Assembly (NCBI GenBank): GCA_005786775.1
Contig: SYDD01000141.1
Location: forward strand, 1 to 12,014
Direction: 5' to 3'
From: Opitutaceae bacterium
GTDB lineage: Bacteria > Verrucomicrobiota > Verrucomicrobiia > Opitutales > Opitutaceae
DNA: 12,014 bases
Part shown: piece after piece, positions 1 through 6,451 of the stretch
Position numbering within the stretch: the stretch's first letter is position 1
Layout: each line of letters begins with the position of its first letter
Program-made: the position numbers and the translations under genes
The notes under the pieces: generated by a model
Database searches by the model: none
What the model was told of the DNA's origin: nothing
What the model saw: only the letters and a program-made list of their open reading frames with translations

Positions 1-385
1 CCACGTGAACTGGGACCTCGTGCCCGCCATCATCTACACCCACCCGGAGGTCGCGTCCGTCGGGCTCGGCGAGGAGGGCGCCAAGGCCGCCGGCCGGGCG
101 GTGCGGATCGGACGCTTCAACTTCGCCGCGAACGGCCGCGCGCTCGCCGCCGGCTCCGCCGAGGGCTTCGTGAAACTCGTCGCCGACGCCACCACCGACC
201 GCCTCCTCGGCGCCCAGATCCTCGGCCCCAACGCCGGGGAACTCATCAGCGAGGTCGTGACCCATCTCGAGTACGGCGGCAGCGCCGAAGACCTCGCCCG
301 CACCATCCACGCCCACCCCACGCTCAGCGAGGCGGTGAAGGAGGCCGCGCTCGCGGTGGACAGACGCGCCCTCCACGCGGTCTGA
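1..385 (+). CDS. lpdA: Dihydrolipoamide dehydrogenase, C-terminal part (5' end outside window)
   Basis: Only the last 127 or so codons are present; the frame is already open at base 2, so the gene starts outside the window. The visible part is the dimerisation domain of a class I flavoprotein disulfide reductase. It shows the YTHPEVASVG segment, the GRALA segment, the LGAQILGPNAGELI segment, and close to the end HAHPTLSEAV, which carries the His-Glu pair of the active site that acts across the dimer interface. In this family the enzyme reoxidises lipoamide on E2 subunits of 2-oxo acid dehydrogenase complexes, using FAD and NAD+, in the cytoplasm. The tail (AALAVDRRALHAV) is typical of Lpd. 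A mercuric or glutathione reductase is less likely because of the HPT..E context and this tail. The gene converges on dnaX, with 27 bases between the two stop codons. Confidence 0.9.
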   Translation, partial: HVNWDLVPAIIYTHPEVASVGLGEEGAKAAGRAVRIGRFNFAANGRALAAGSAEGFVKLVADATTDRLLGAQILGPNAGELISEVVTHLEYGGSAEDLARTIHAHPTLSEAVKEAALAVDRRALHAV

Positions 386-412
386 ACTGCGGCGGCGACC
401 CGGCGGCCACGA

Positions 413-2010
413 TCACTGCTTCGGGGCCGTCAGGGTCTTCCGGGGCAGCCGGGTGACGCGCACGAAGCGGGCGCGGAACAACTCGTCCAAGGTCTCCCGC
501 ACCGCGGCGGGCAGGCGCCCGACCAGTTCATCGAGCTCGGGCGCGGGCCCGGACGGCTCCGGCTCCGCGGCCTCGGGCTCCGCGGCCGGGTTCGCCGGCG
601 CCGGAACCGGTTCGCCGCGTTCGCGGGCCTCGGCGAGGAATTGTGCCTCGGCCGATTCATCCGGCCACGTGGGATCGGGCTCACCGGGGGGCGCGGCCTC
701 TGCCGCCGGGGGAGCCACCACCGGGGACGCCTCGGCGGCGCGCGGCAATGAAGGCCTGGGAACGGCGACCAGAGGTACTGGAGCCTCCGGCGCGGTGACG
801 GAAAGCGGCGGCGGGACGGCCCGGGCGGCGGACGCGGCGGCCAGGCGGGCCTCGAGCCGGTCAATCAGGCCTTTTTTTTTTCGTCGGCCGCCGGCGCCTC
901 CTCGGCCAGGGCCGTGAGCTCCTTCAAGAGGCTGTCGATCGCGCGCGCGCGGCTCGCCTCCACGGCACGGAGGAGCGTGACCTCGAAGTTGATCTTCTCC
1001 GCCAGCCCGAGCTTCACCCCGCCCTCGCCCTCGCGGAGGGCGTCGAGGAGCCGGGTCAGCTGCTCGGTGGTGAGCGCGACGCCGCCGAGCTGGTCGCTGC
1101 GACCGCCGCGGGCGATGGCGTCCAGGAGCGCCGCCCGGAACACGGCCTGCAGGTCGTTAAGCAGGCGCACGAGGTCGCGGCCCGCGGCGTCGCAGGCGTC
1201 GACCAGCGCGACGAGTCGGCGCTGATCCCCGGCGGCCACGGCGCCGGCGAGCTCCGCGACCTGCGCGGCGGAGACGAGGCCGTAGACCTCCAGCACGTCC
1301 GGCTCGGTGACCGTGGTCCCGCAGAAGGAGATCATCTGGTCGAGGATCGACTGCGCGTCGCGCATCCCGCCGTCGGCGAGCCGGGCGATGCACGCCAGCG
1401 CAGCGGGCTCGGCCTGGATGCCCTCCGCGGTGGCGATCAGCTGGAGCCGGGTGACGATGAGCTCGTCCGGGATCGGCTTCAGGTCGAAGCGCTGGCAGCG
1501 CGAGACGATCGTCGGCAGCACCTTCTGCGGGTCGGTGGTCGCGAAGATGAACTTCACGTGGGCGGGCGGCTCCTCGAGGGTCTTCAGCTGCGCGTTGAAG
1601 GCGGCCGCCGAGAGCATATGGACCTCGTCGATGATGTAGACCTTGAACCGGCCCTGCGCGGGGGCGTAGCGGACCGTCTCGCGGAGGTCCCGGACCTGGT
1701 CGACGCCGTTGTTCGAGGCGCCGTCGATCTCGATCACATCGAGGTGGGAGCCCTCGGCGATGGCGACGCAGGCGGGATCGGCGGGATCAAAGTCGGCATT
1801 CGGCCCGCCGGTGCAGTTGAGGGCCTTGGCGAAGATGCGGGCGGTCGAGGTCTTGCCGGTGCCGCGGGGCCCCACGAAAAGGTAGGCGTGGGCGATGCGC
1901 TGGCGGGCGATCGCGTTGCGCAGGGTGCGCACCACGTGGTCCTGCCCGACGACGTCGGCGAACGTGCGGGGGCGCCACTTGCGGGCGATGACCTGGTAGG
2001 CGGAGGACAA
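413..2010 (-). CDS. dnaX: DNA polymerase III subunit tau (long dnaX product, needs a -1 frameshift)
   Basis: This is the full clamp-loader ATPase gene, which loads the beta clamp and, in its long form, couples polymerase and helicase. The start is taken as the TTG at 2010, because similarity begins at once (AYQVIARKWRPRTFADVVGQ); the frame is open upstream but looks non-coding there. Visible motifs are Walker A GPRGTGKTS (residues 47-55), Walker B with DEVH (128-131), the sensor 1 segment FATTDPQKVLPTIVSRCQRF and the sensor 2 segment GGMRDAQSILDQ. The zero frame ends at 865 after 381 residues. A -1 shift in the A10 run at 872-881 leads into a frame open to the TGA at 413-415, giving 532 residues. 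The extra 151 residues are an Ala/Pro/Glu-rich linker and a compact charged end (ELDELVGRLPAAVRETLDEL and on). The zinc motif has lost two cysteines (C66, D75, D78, C81). A plain sequencing indel is the alternative to recoding. Confidence 0.85.
865..2010 (-). CDS. dnaX: DNA polymerase III subunit gamma (short dnaX product, zero frame)
   Basis: This is the zero-frame reading of dnaX: 381 residues from the TTG at 2010 to a TGA at 865-867. It holds the AAA+ ATPase domains I and II and the domain III that oligomerises the clamp loader, and it ends in ADEKKKA. The end falls shortly after where domain III should finish, which is the position of the gamma end in other bacteria. It lacks the tau-specific tail. 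The stop comes only one codon after the slippery heptamer, so a ribosome either slips to make tau or stops almost at once. The same ffs-dnaX order is known from Bacillus. Confidence 0.75.
   Translation of the reverse strand: MSSAYQVIARKWRPRTFADVVGQDHVVRTLRNAIARQRIAHAYLFVGPRGTGKTSTARIFAKALNCTGGPNADFDPADPACVAIAEGSHLDVIEIDGASNNGVDQVRDLRETVRYAPAQGRFKVYIIDEVHMLSAAAFNAQLKTLEEPPAHVKFIFATTDPQKVLPTIVSRCQRFDLKPIPDELIVTRLQLIATAEGIQAEPAALACIARLADGGMRDAQSILDQMISFCGTTVTEPDVLEVYGLVSAAQVAELAGAVAAGDQRRLVALVDACDAAGRDLVRLLNDLQAVFRAALLDAIARGGRSDQLGGVALTTEQLTRLLDALREGEGGVKLGLAEKINFEVTLLRAVEASRARAIDSLLKELTALAEEAPAADEKKKA
871..881 (-). promoter_or_regulatory. dnaX slippery site (A10 followed by G) for -1 recoding
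   Basis: On the coding (minus) strand ten A are followed by GGCCTGA. In the zero frame this reads GAA AAA AAA AAG GCC TGA, so the heptamer A AAA AAG, the same as in Escherichia coli dnaX, is in the correct phase at 877-871. A -1 slip gives AAA GGC CTG ATT GAC and enters a frame open to base 413. A GAGGAGG sequence lies upstream at 897-903, 19 bases before the heptamer, further than the Shine-Dalgarno-like stimulator of E. coli. A small hairpin (GGC UCGAG GCC, 848-858) lies downstream. Transcriptional slippage on A10, as in Thermus dnaX, would give the same product if one A is added. Confidence 0.8.
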
Positions 2011-2089
2011 GCGCGGGGAGGTTGAGCGGGGCGGCCGGGGCGGCGCGAGTCGAAAGCGTCGCGCGCGGCCCCGGGTGCCGGCAGCGGGC

Positions 2090-2105
2090 AAAAAAAGTGG
2101 CCAGG
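2090..2105 (-). terminator. Terminator of the SRP RNA (end helix plus T7)
   Basis: The basal helix of the SRP RNA (GGCCAGG with CCTGGCC) is followed after two bases (AC) by seven T at 2096-2090 on the minus strand. The mature RNA helix can thus also serve as the terminator stem. Read-through into dnaX is possible, since I see no clear separate dnaX promoter in the 80 bases that follow. Confidence 0.6.
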
Positions 2106-2194
2106 CACTCCACGGCACTGAGAGAACGTCGTCACCGTTGCTACCTTCCGGTCCTGGCGGAGTTCACGCGCCTGCCCATGCATGGCACCTGGCC
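2099..2194 (-). ncRNA. ffs: Signal recognition particle RNA, small bacterial type (4.5S)
   Basis: The minus strand carries the conserved apical domain CAGGACCGGAAGGTAGCAACGG, with the GGAA tetraloop and the asymmetric and symmetric internal loops that bind Ffh. Compare the E. coli core with CAGGTCCGGAAGGAAGCAGCC. Flanking arms pair over a long irregular helix, closed at the base by GGCCAGG (2194-2188) with CCTGGCC (2105-2099), and GAAC with GTTC nearer the loop. The size of about 96 nt fits the short, Alu-less SRP RNA. The RNA joins Ffh to deliver membrane and secretory proteins. It lies 54 bases after the LOG gene stop and 88 bases before the dnaX start, on the same strand. Exact ends are estimated from the pairing. 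Confidence 0.92.
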
Positions 2195-2201
2195 GTCGCG
2201 G

Positions 2202-2229
2202 ACCATGAGCAGGGGACGGGGCGGCGCAA
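2202..2229 (-). promoter_or_regulatory. Possible promoter of the SRP RNA gene
   Basis: On the minus strand TTGCGC (2229-2224) and CATGGT (2207-2202) are separated by 16 bases, and the predicted RNA start lies about 7 bases after the second box. Each box matches only three of six sigma-70 consensus bases, so position rather than sequence is the argument. Confidence 0.25.
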
Positions 2230-2248
2230 CCCCCAATTTGGCGCGAAC

Positions 2249-4156
2249 TCAGAGCACCTGCAGTTTGCGGCGGTAAAAGGCCACGACCTCGTCGGGATCG
2301 TCCGTGAACAGGATGTAGTCGGTCATCCAGGCCGGGGCACGGCCCTGCTTGATCATCACGCGCAGCTGGCGGCGCAGGTCCTCCCAGAACTCGGCGTTGA
2401 AGAAGACGTAGGGCACGCGGGGACGGATCCCCAGCTTGAGGTTGCAGAGCTCGATGCCGACCTCCTCGAGGGTGCCGACGCCGCCGACGTTGAAGACGCA
2501 GAAATCCGCCGCCTCGAACCACTTCTGCCGGAAGTGCCGCGAGTCCTCCTGGAACGTGTTGAAGAAGTCCACGCCGAGCTCCGGGGGCTGCGCCTCGAGC
2601 TGCAGGAAGCACGCGCCGGTGAGGGCGCCCTTGGCCCGCGCCTGCTCGGTGGCGAGGCGCATCACGCCGCCGCCGCCCCCCGTGAGCACGCCGAGGTTGT
2701 GGCCGATGAAGCCGGTCACCTTGTCCACGAGGGCGGAGATGCGGCCGGCATCGACCGGATCGAGGTTCACCGCGGAGCCGTAGAACGCGAGGATGGTGGC
2801 CTCGTTGAAGCGGCGGGCGACCTCCTCCCGCACGAAGAAGCCGCGCTCCCGCTTGTAGGTGTGCACGTAGAGGTCGCGGGTCGTCTCGTCGTACCAGTAG
2901 GTGTCGATCCCCAGCGAGCGGAGGGTGTCGAGCCGTCCGTGGGCGTGGCTGGAGAAGAAGTAGCCGTGGGTGCGCGAGGCCTGGCGGAAGACGATGCGCC
3001 GCAGGCCGAGCTCGGGGAGGCGGGCGAAGAGTTCCACCTGTTCCATCAGGCCCGGGAAGTACTCCGTGATCAGGGTGTCGGCGCCGGGCTCGGCCGCGTC
3101 GAGGGCCTGGATCATCGTGCGGTGGCCGAGCGAGCTGCGCTTCGACTCGAGCAAACGGCGGACGTCCGCGCCGGCGCGCACCACCAGGGCGCGGTTGTCG
3201 ACCGCGCCGGACTGGCCGCGCACGGACAGCCGGGTTCGCGGCCGGGCCTCCTCGGCGACGCAGGCGGGGCAGTCATCCATCGCCTTGAACAGGCCGGCCG
3301 CGGTCGCGAGCAGGCGGGTGCGCTTGCGGGCGAGGGTGCGCACCTCGGGATCCTCGGTCTGCGGGGCGCGGAAGACCTCGACGGAGACGAGCGGGTTCAC
3401 CACCGGCTGGTCCCCGGGGTTGTAGATCTCGAGCATCACGTTCGTGCCGAAGGTCTTCACCGGGTCGAGCAGCACCGCGCTAGTGTGGATGCCGAAGTTG
3501 CCCTCGCCCTGGTTGAGGACGACGTAGTGCTCCTTAAGGTACATCGAGCAGCTGGTCAGGATGCCGGCGCGCGGGGCGATCGCCAGCGGCGCGGCCTCGC
3601 GACGCACCTGCACGCGGTCGAGGAAGCCCCGGCCCAGCACGCCGGCGACGACGCGCTCAAGGTCGTCGCGCTGCAGTTTCGGGCTGAGGGTGTACGCGAC
3701 CTGATGGGGGGTGAGGAAGACCCGGCCTTGGGAGTCGATGCTGATGGTGTTGGGCAGCTTGATCAGGTTCGCCTTTAGGGCATCCCAGATCTCGGCGGTG
3801 GTGAGCTTGGCCTCGGCCGGCGCGTGGTAGAGGCGGCCGGCCGGCGCGCCGACGCGCAGGAGCTTCTTCCAGTAGGCGGCGTGCGGGAAACTGGGGTCGT
3901 ACAGGAAGGCCTCCGCGTCGAGCTCGAGGCGCCCCCCCTCGATCCGCAGGGGGCCCGTGAGGATCACCTCCAGCCCGATCCGCGCGAGCGAGCTGCGGAG
4001 GGAGAAGCGCAGGCGGGACAGGAGCGGGCGCAGGGCCTCCAACTCCGCCGGATGGCGCGGCCAGAACGCCAGGGTGAGACGGACCGACCGTTCATCCTTG
4101 TTCTTCACCGTCAGGATTTGGCCGTCGGGACTCGTCCAGAAATACTCAGGATGCAT
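2249..4156 (-). CDS. LOG-family (lysine decarboxylase-like) Rossmann protein with large unassigned N-terminal region
   Basis: The protein has 635 residues from the ATG at 4156. The last 180 or so residues (453-635) resemble the LOG/YgdH Rossmann fold. A GSA segment (460-462) is followed by a GGGGGVM loop (residues 493-499) and GGVGTLEE (558-565), matching the family PGGxGTxxE motif except that Val replaces Pro. Family members are phosphoribohydrolases acting on nucleoside 5'-monophosphates (cytokinin-activating LOG, PpnN). The preceding Arg-Lys motif does not line up cleanly, so activity is uncertain. Residues 1-450 match no family I know. They show a beta-rich stretch near 195-265 and a CPAC pair at 296-299. 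Residues 355-450 read like another alpha/beta unit. No signal peptide or membrane segment is visible. The 5' region is shared with the divergent FKBP gene. The reading is certain; substrate and role are not. Confidence 0.8.
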   Translation of the reverse strand: MHPEYFWTSPDGQILTVKNKDERSVRLTLAFWPRHPAELEALRPLLSRLRFSLRSSLARIGLEVILTGPLRIEGGRLELDAEAFLYDPSFPHAAYWKKLLRVGAPAGRLYHAPAEAKLTTAEIWDALKANLIKLPNTISIDSQGRVFLTPHQVAYTLSPKLQRDDLERVVAGVLGRGFLDRVQVRREAAPLAIAPRAGILTSCSMYLKEHYVVLNQGEGNFGIHTSAVLLDPVKTFGTNVMLEIYNPGDQPVVNPLVSVEVFRAPQTEDPEVRTLARKRTRLLATAAGLFKAMDDCPACVAEEARPRTRLSVRGQSGAVDNRALVVRAGADVRRLLESKRSSLGHRTMIQALDAAEPGADTLITEYFPGLMEQVELFARLPELGLRRIVFRQASRTHGYFFSSHAHGRLDTLRSLGIDTYWYDETTRDLYVHTYKRERGFFVREEVARRFNEATILAFYGSAVNLDPVDAGRISALVDKVTGFIGHNLGVLTGGGGGVMRLATEQARAKGALTGACFLQLEAQPPELGVDFFNTFQEDSRHFRQKWFEAADFCVFNVGGVGTLEEVGIELCNLKLGIRPRVPYVFFNAEFWEDLRRQLRVMIKQGRAPAWMTDYILFTDDPDEVVAFYRRKLQVL

Positions 4157-4301
4157 CAGGGTTGGTGCGCGCACACTGGCCGCGGGTTCCCGCCGGGACA
4201 AGCGGGGAGAACGGGATTGCCTTCGCCGGGGGGTCTGGCACGCCTTCCCGTCTTCGCGGTCCGCCCCTCGCAACCGCGCCTCCTCCCATCCCATCCGAAC
4301 C

Positions 4302-5075
4302 ATGAAGTTCCCGTCTCTCCCCCTTCTCAGCCTGACCCTGCTCGGGGCCGGCTCCCTCGCCGCTCAGGAGGCCAAGGTCACCCTGCCCGGGGCCGCCGCT
4401 CCGGCCGCGTCCGCGAAGCCCTCGTTTACGGACGCCCAGATCCTCGAGGAATTCGGCTGGTTTATCGGCAAGCGCGTCGGCCTCGGCGAGCTCGAGTTCT
4501 CGAGCGAAGAGCTGGAGACCCTCATCAAGGGGTTCCGCGCGGCCGCCGCCGGCAAGGACTCCCCCTACGAGCTGGAGAAGATCGGGCCCCTGATGGACGA
4601 CTTCATGCAGAAGAAGCAGAACGCCTACACCGCGAAGCTGAAGACCAAGAACTCCGCGGTGAACGAGGCGTACTTCACCAAACTGCGGGAGAATAAGGCC
4701 GTGGTCGAGCTGCCCAGCGGCCTACGCTACGAGATCACCCAGGCCGGCCCTGGCCCCGCCCCCAAGGCCACCGACACCGTCCGCGTCCACTACGTGGGCA
4801 AGCTGATCGACGGCACCGCATTCGACAGCTCGATCAAGCGTGGCGAGCCGGCCGAGTTCCCGCTCGACCAAGTCATCCCCGGCTGGACCGAGGGCATCCA
4901 GAAGATGAACAAGGGCGGCAAGATCCGCCTCCACGTCCCGCCCCAGCTCGGCTACGGGGACGACGGCCGCCCCGGTATCCCGCCCAGCTCCACCCTTGTC
5001 TTCGACGTCGAGCTGCTCGACATCAAGTCGCCGCCCGCGGCCGCCCCCGCCGCGTCGGCCCCGGCCAAGAAGTGA
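4302..5075 (+). CDS. Exported FKBP-type peptidyl-prolyl cis-trans isomerase (FkpA/Mip-like)
   Basis: The protein has 257 residues. A signal peptide (MKFPSLPLLSLTLLGAGSLAA) with a likely cut near residue 21 sends it to the periplasm or outer membrane. Residues 45-130 are helical and charged, with a segment like the N-terminal dimerisation domain of FkpA and Mip (FGWFIGKRVG, ELETLIKGF). The FKBP domain fills roughly 140-240: VRVHYVGKLIDGTAFDSS, then FPLDQVIPGWTEGIQKM and LGYGDDG..GIPPSSTLVFDVELL, which include the usual substrate-pocket residues (Y, F, D, W and the final Y/F). The role is folding of exported proteins by proline isomerisation. The tail is Ala/Pro/Lys-rich. The ATG at 4302 is chosen because it begins the signal peptide. 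A strong terminator follows, so it appears to be a single-gene unit. Confidence 0.93.
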   Translation: MKFPSLPLLSLTLLGAGSLAAQEAKVTLPGAAAPAASAKPSFTDAQILEEFGWFIGKRVGLGELEFSSEELETLIKGFRAAAAGKDSPYELEKIGPLMDDFMQKKQNAYTAKLKTKNSAVNEAYFTKLRENKAVVELPSGLRYEITQAGPGPAPKATDTVRVHYVGKLIDGTAFDSSIKRGEPAEFPLDQVIPGWTEGIQKMNKGGKIRLHVPPQLGYGDDGRPGIPPSSTLVFDVELLDIKSPPAAAPAASAPAKK

Positions 5076-5082
5076 GCCGCCC

Positions 5083-5111
5083 GCCCCCCGCCCGCGCGGG
5101 GGGCTTTTTTT
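5083..5111 (+). terminator. Rho-independent terminator after the FKBP gene
   Basis: A seven-pair stem of GCCCCCC (5083-5089) and GGGGGGC (5098-5104), with an eight-base loop, is followed directly by seven T (5105-5111). It lies 8 bases after the stop codon. Confidence 0.9.
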
Positions 5112-5119
5112 CGCCCCGC

Positions 5120-5148
5120 TTGCCGGTCGCCCCCGGGCAACCTAGCCC
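5120..5148 (+). promoter_or_regulatory. Possible promoter of the racemase-like gene
   Basis: TTGCCG (5120-5125) and TAGCCC (5143-5148) are 17 bases apart, right after the terminator and 10 bases before the ATG. The -35 match is three of six and the -10 match is poor, so this rests mainly on position: a new unit must start between the terminator and the gene. Confidence 0.3.
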
Positions 5149-5158
5149 CTAGGACACG

Positions 5159-6433
5159 ATGCGCCTGCTCCCGATCCTGCTGCTCGCCCTCATCGCGCCG
5201 ACCGCGCCGGGGGCGGAAACCAGCGCCCTCGTCCGCCGCGCCGCGGCCGACGGCCGCGCGGCCTTCACCTTCGACGCCGGCGCCTGGGCTGACCCCGCCG
5301 CCGTCCGCCAACTGCCGATCGGCGTCTTCGACTCGGGGATCGGCGGGCTGACCGTGCTCGAGGCCATCCTGACGCTCGACGCGTTCAACAACCAGACCCT
5401 CGCGCCCGGCCCAGACGGCGTGCCGGATTTCGCCGCGGAGCGCTTCGTGTACTTCGGCGACCAGGCCAATATGCCGTACGGCAACTACGGGGCCGCCGGC
5501 CGCACGGATTACCTGCGCGAGCTCATCCTCAAGGACACGATCTTCCTCCTCGGCCGCCGCGCCTGGCCCGCGCGGGGCGACCAGCCCCACTTCGCGAAGC
5601 CGCCGGTCAAGGCGGTCGTCATCGCCTGCAACACCGCCACCGCCTATGGGCTGGAGGATATCCGCGCGGCCGTCGCGGCGTGGGGCGTGCCCGTCATCGT
5701 GGTCGGGGTGGTGGAGGCCGGGGCGCGCGGCGTACTCGAGACCAATCCCGCCGGCGGCATCGGCGTGATGGCGACCGTCGGGACCTGCGCGAGCGGCGTG
5801 TACCCGCGGACCATCGGCGCCACCCTCGGCCGCGCCGGCTTCGGGCCGCCGCCCATCGCGCAACAGGGCAGTGCCACGCTGGCGGGGGCGATCGAGGGGG
5901 ACGCGGCCTTCACCGAGCCGGTTGCCGTCTACGCGCGGCGCGAGGTGCGCGCCCTGGCGGAGGCCTACCGCGAGCTGCGGCCCGGCCGGCCGCTCGAGAC
6001 CGTCGTCCTGGGCTGCACCCACTACCCGCTCGCGAAGACGGAGATCGAGCGTGCCTTCACGGAACTCGCCGCGGATCCGGCCTGGCGGAACGTCTTGGCG
6101 CCCCGTCCCACGTTCGTCGATCCAGCCACCCTTACGGCGCGGGAGTTGTTCCGCGAGCTCGCCCGGGCCCGGCTGCGGCTAGGTGCCGGGCAATCCCCGG
6201 TCATCGCGCGAGACCAGTTCTACCTTTCCGTGCCCCGGCAGGAGTTCCCCGGCATCCGCCTCGCGACGGACGGCGGGCTCGAGCGCGACTACAAGTACGG
6301 CCGGCTGCCCGGCCAGCTTGAGCGCGAAGACACCAAGAACGTGCCCCTCACCCCCGCGGTGCTGCCGCCCGCGAGCGCCCGCCTGCTGCGCGAGCGCCTG
6401 ACCGCCGTCTGGTCGCGCCTCGGGAACGACTGA
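5159..6433 (+). CDS. Glutamate racemase-like protein (Asp/Glu racemase family) with signal peptide
   Basis: The protein has 424 residues, against about 260-280 for ordinary MurI. All main racemase motifs are there: GVFDSGIGGLTVL (from residue 55), YFGDQANMPYG, IACNTATA with Cys157, and GCTHYPL with Cys286 and His288. The two cysteines are the acid/base pair that moves the alpha proton. The Asp in DSG (58) is kept too. What differs is the front: a hydrophobic leader MRLLPILLLALIAPTAPGA with an Ala-x-Ala-type cut near residue 19, plus about 35 further residues before the fold begins. There are also insertions after the first motif and before the second cysteine, and a C-terminal extension of about 80 residues. 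Export would separate it from the cytoplasmic D-glutamate supply for peptidoglycan, so its role may be elsewhere, such as periplasmic D-amino acid turnover (inference). An AGGA lies 4 bases before the ATG. Confidence 0.85.
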   Translation: MRLLPILLLALIAPTAPGAETSALVRRAAADGRAAFTFDAGAWADPAAVRQLPIGVFDSGIGGLTVLEAILTLDAFNNQTLAPGPDGVPDFAAERFVYFGDQANMPYGNYGAAGRTDYLRELILKDTIFLLGRRAWPARGDQPHFAKPPVKAVVIACNTATAYGLEDIRAAVAAWGVPVIVVGVVEAGARGVLETNPAGGIGVMATVGTCASGVYPRTIGATLGRAGFGPPPIAQQGSATLAGAIEGDAAFTEPVAVYARREVRALAEAYRELRPGRPLETVVLGCTHYPLAKTEIERAFTELAADPAWRNVLAPRPTFVDPATLTARELFRELARARLRLGAGQSPVIARDQFYLSVPRQEFPGIRLATDGGLERDYKYGRLPGQLEREDTKNVPLTPAVLPPASARLLRERLTAVWSRLGND

Positions 6434-6451
6434 GCGGGCGGCGGTGGCGGT

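Noticed and set aside
386..412. A terminator between the convergent lpdA and dnaX genes.
   Set aside because: The 27 bases hold no T run and no stable hairpin that I can see.
430..864. An open frame on the minus strand that continues the dnaX zero frame after its stop.
   Set aside because: The translation is Pro/Arg-rich and without sense. The -1 frame over the same bases gives the Ala/Glu/Pro linker and amphipathic end expected of tau.
2011..2118. An ATG at 2118 that would extend DnaX by 36 residues.
   Set aside because: The extension is Arg/Pro-rich, overlaps the SRP RNA 3' end and its T run, and family similarity begins right at the TTG at 2010.
2177..2186. Palindrome CCATGCATGG as a possible operator.
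   Set aside because: It lies inside the 5' arm of the SRP RNA, where it forms part of the irregular helix, so no separate role is needed.
2075..3778. A 567-codon open frame on the plus strand, antisense to the LOG gene.
   Set aside because: Long antisense frames are common at this GC content. Its translation is Glu/Ala/Gly/His-rich without any known motif, it also runs over the SRP RNA, and the minus-strand frame has clear family motifs.
4173..4201. TTGTCC and CAGTGT, 17 bases apart on the minus strand, as a promoter for the LOG gene.
   Set aside because: The spacing is good but the second box matches only two of six consensus bases; too weak to list as a feature.
4952..6022. A 356-codon open frame antisense to the racemase-like gene.
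   Set aside because: It is low-complexity and rich in Gly, Ala, Arg and Asp, with no motif. The plus strand holds a complete gene with catalytic residues here.
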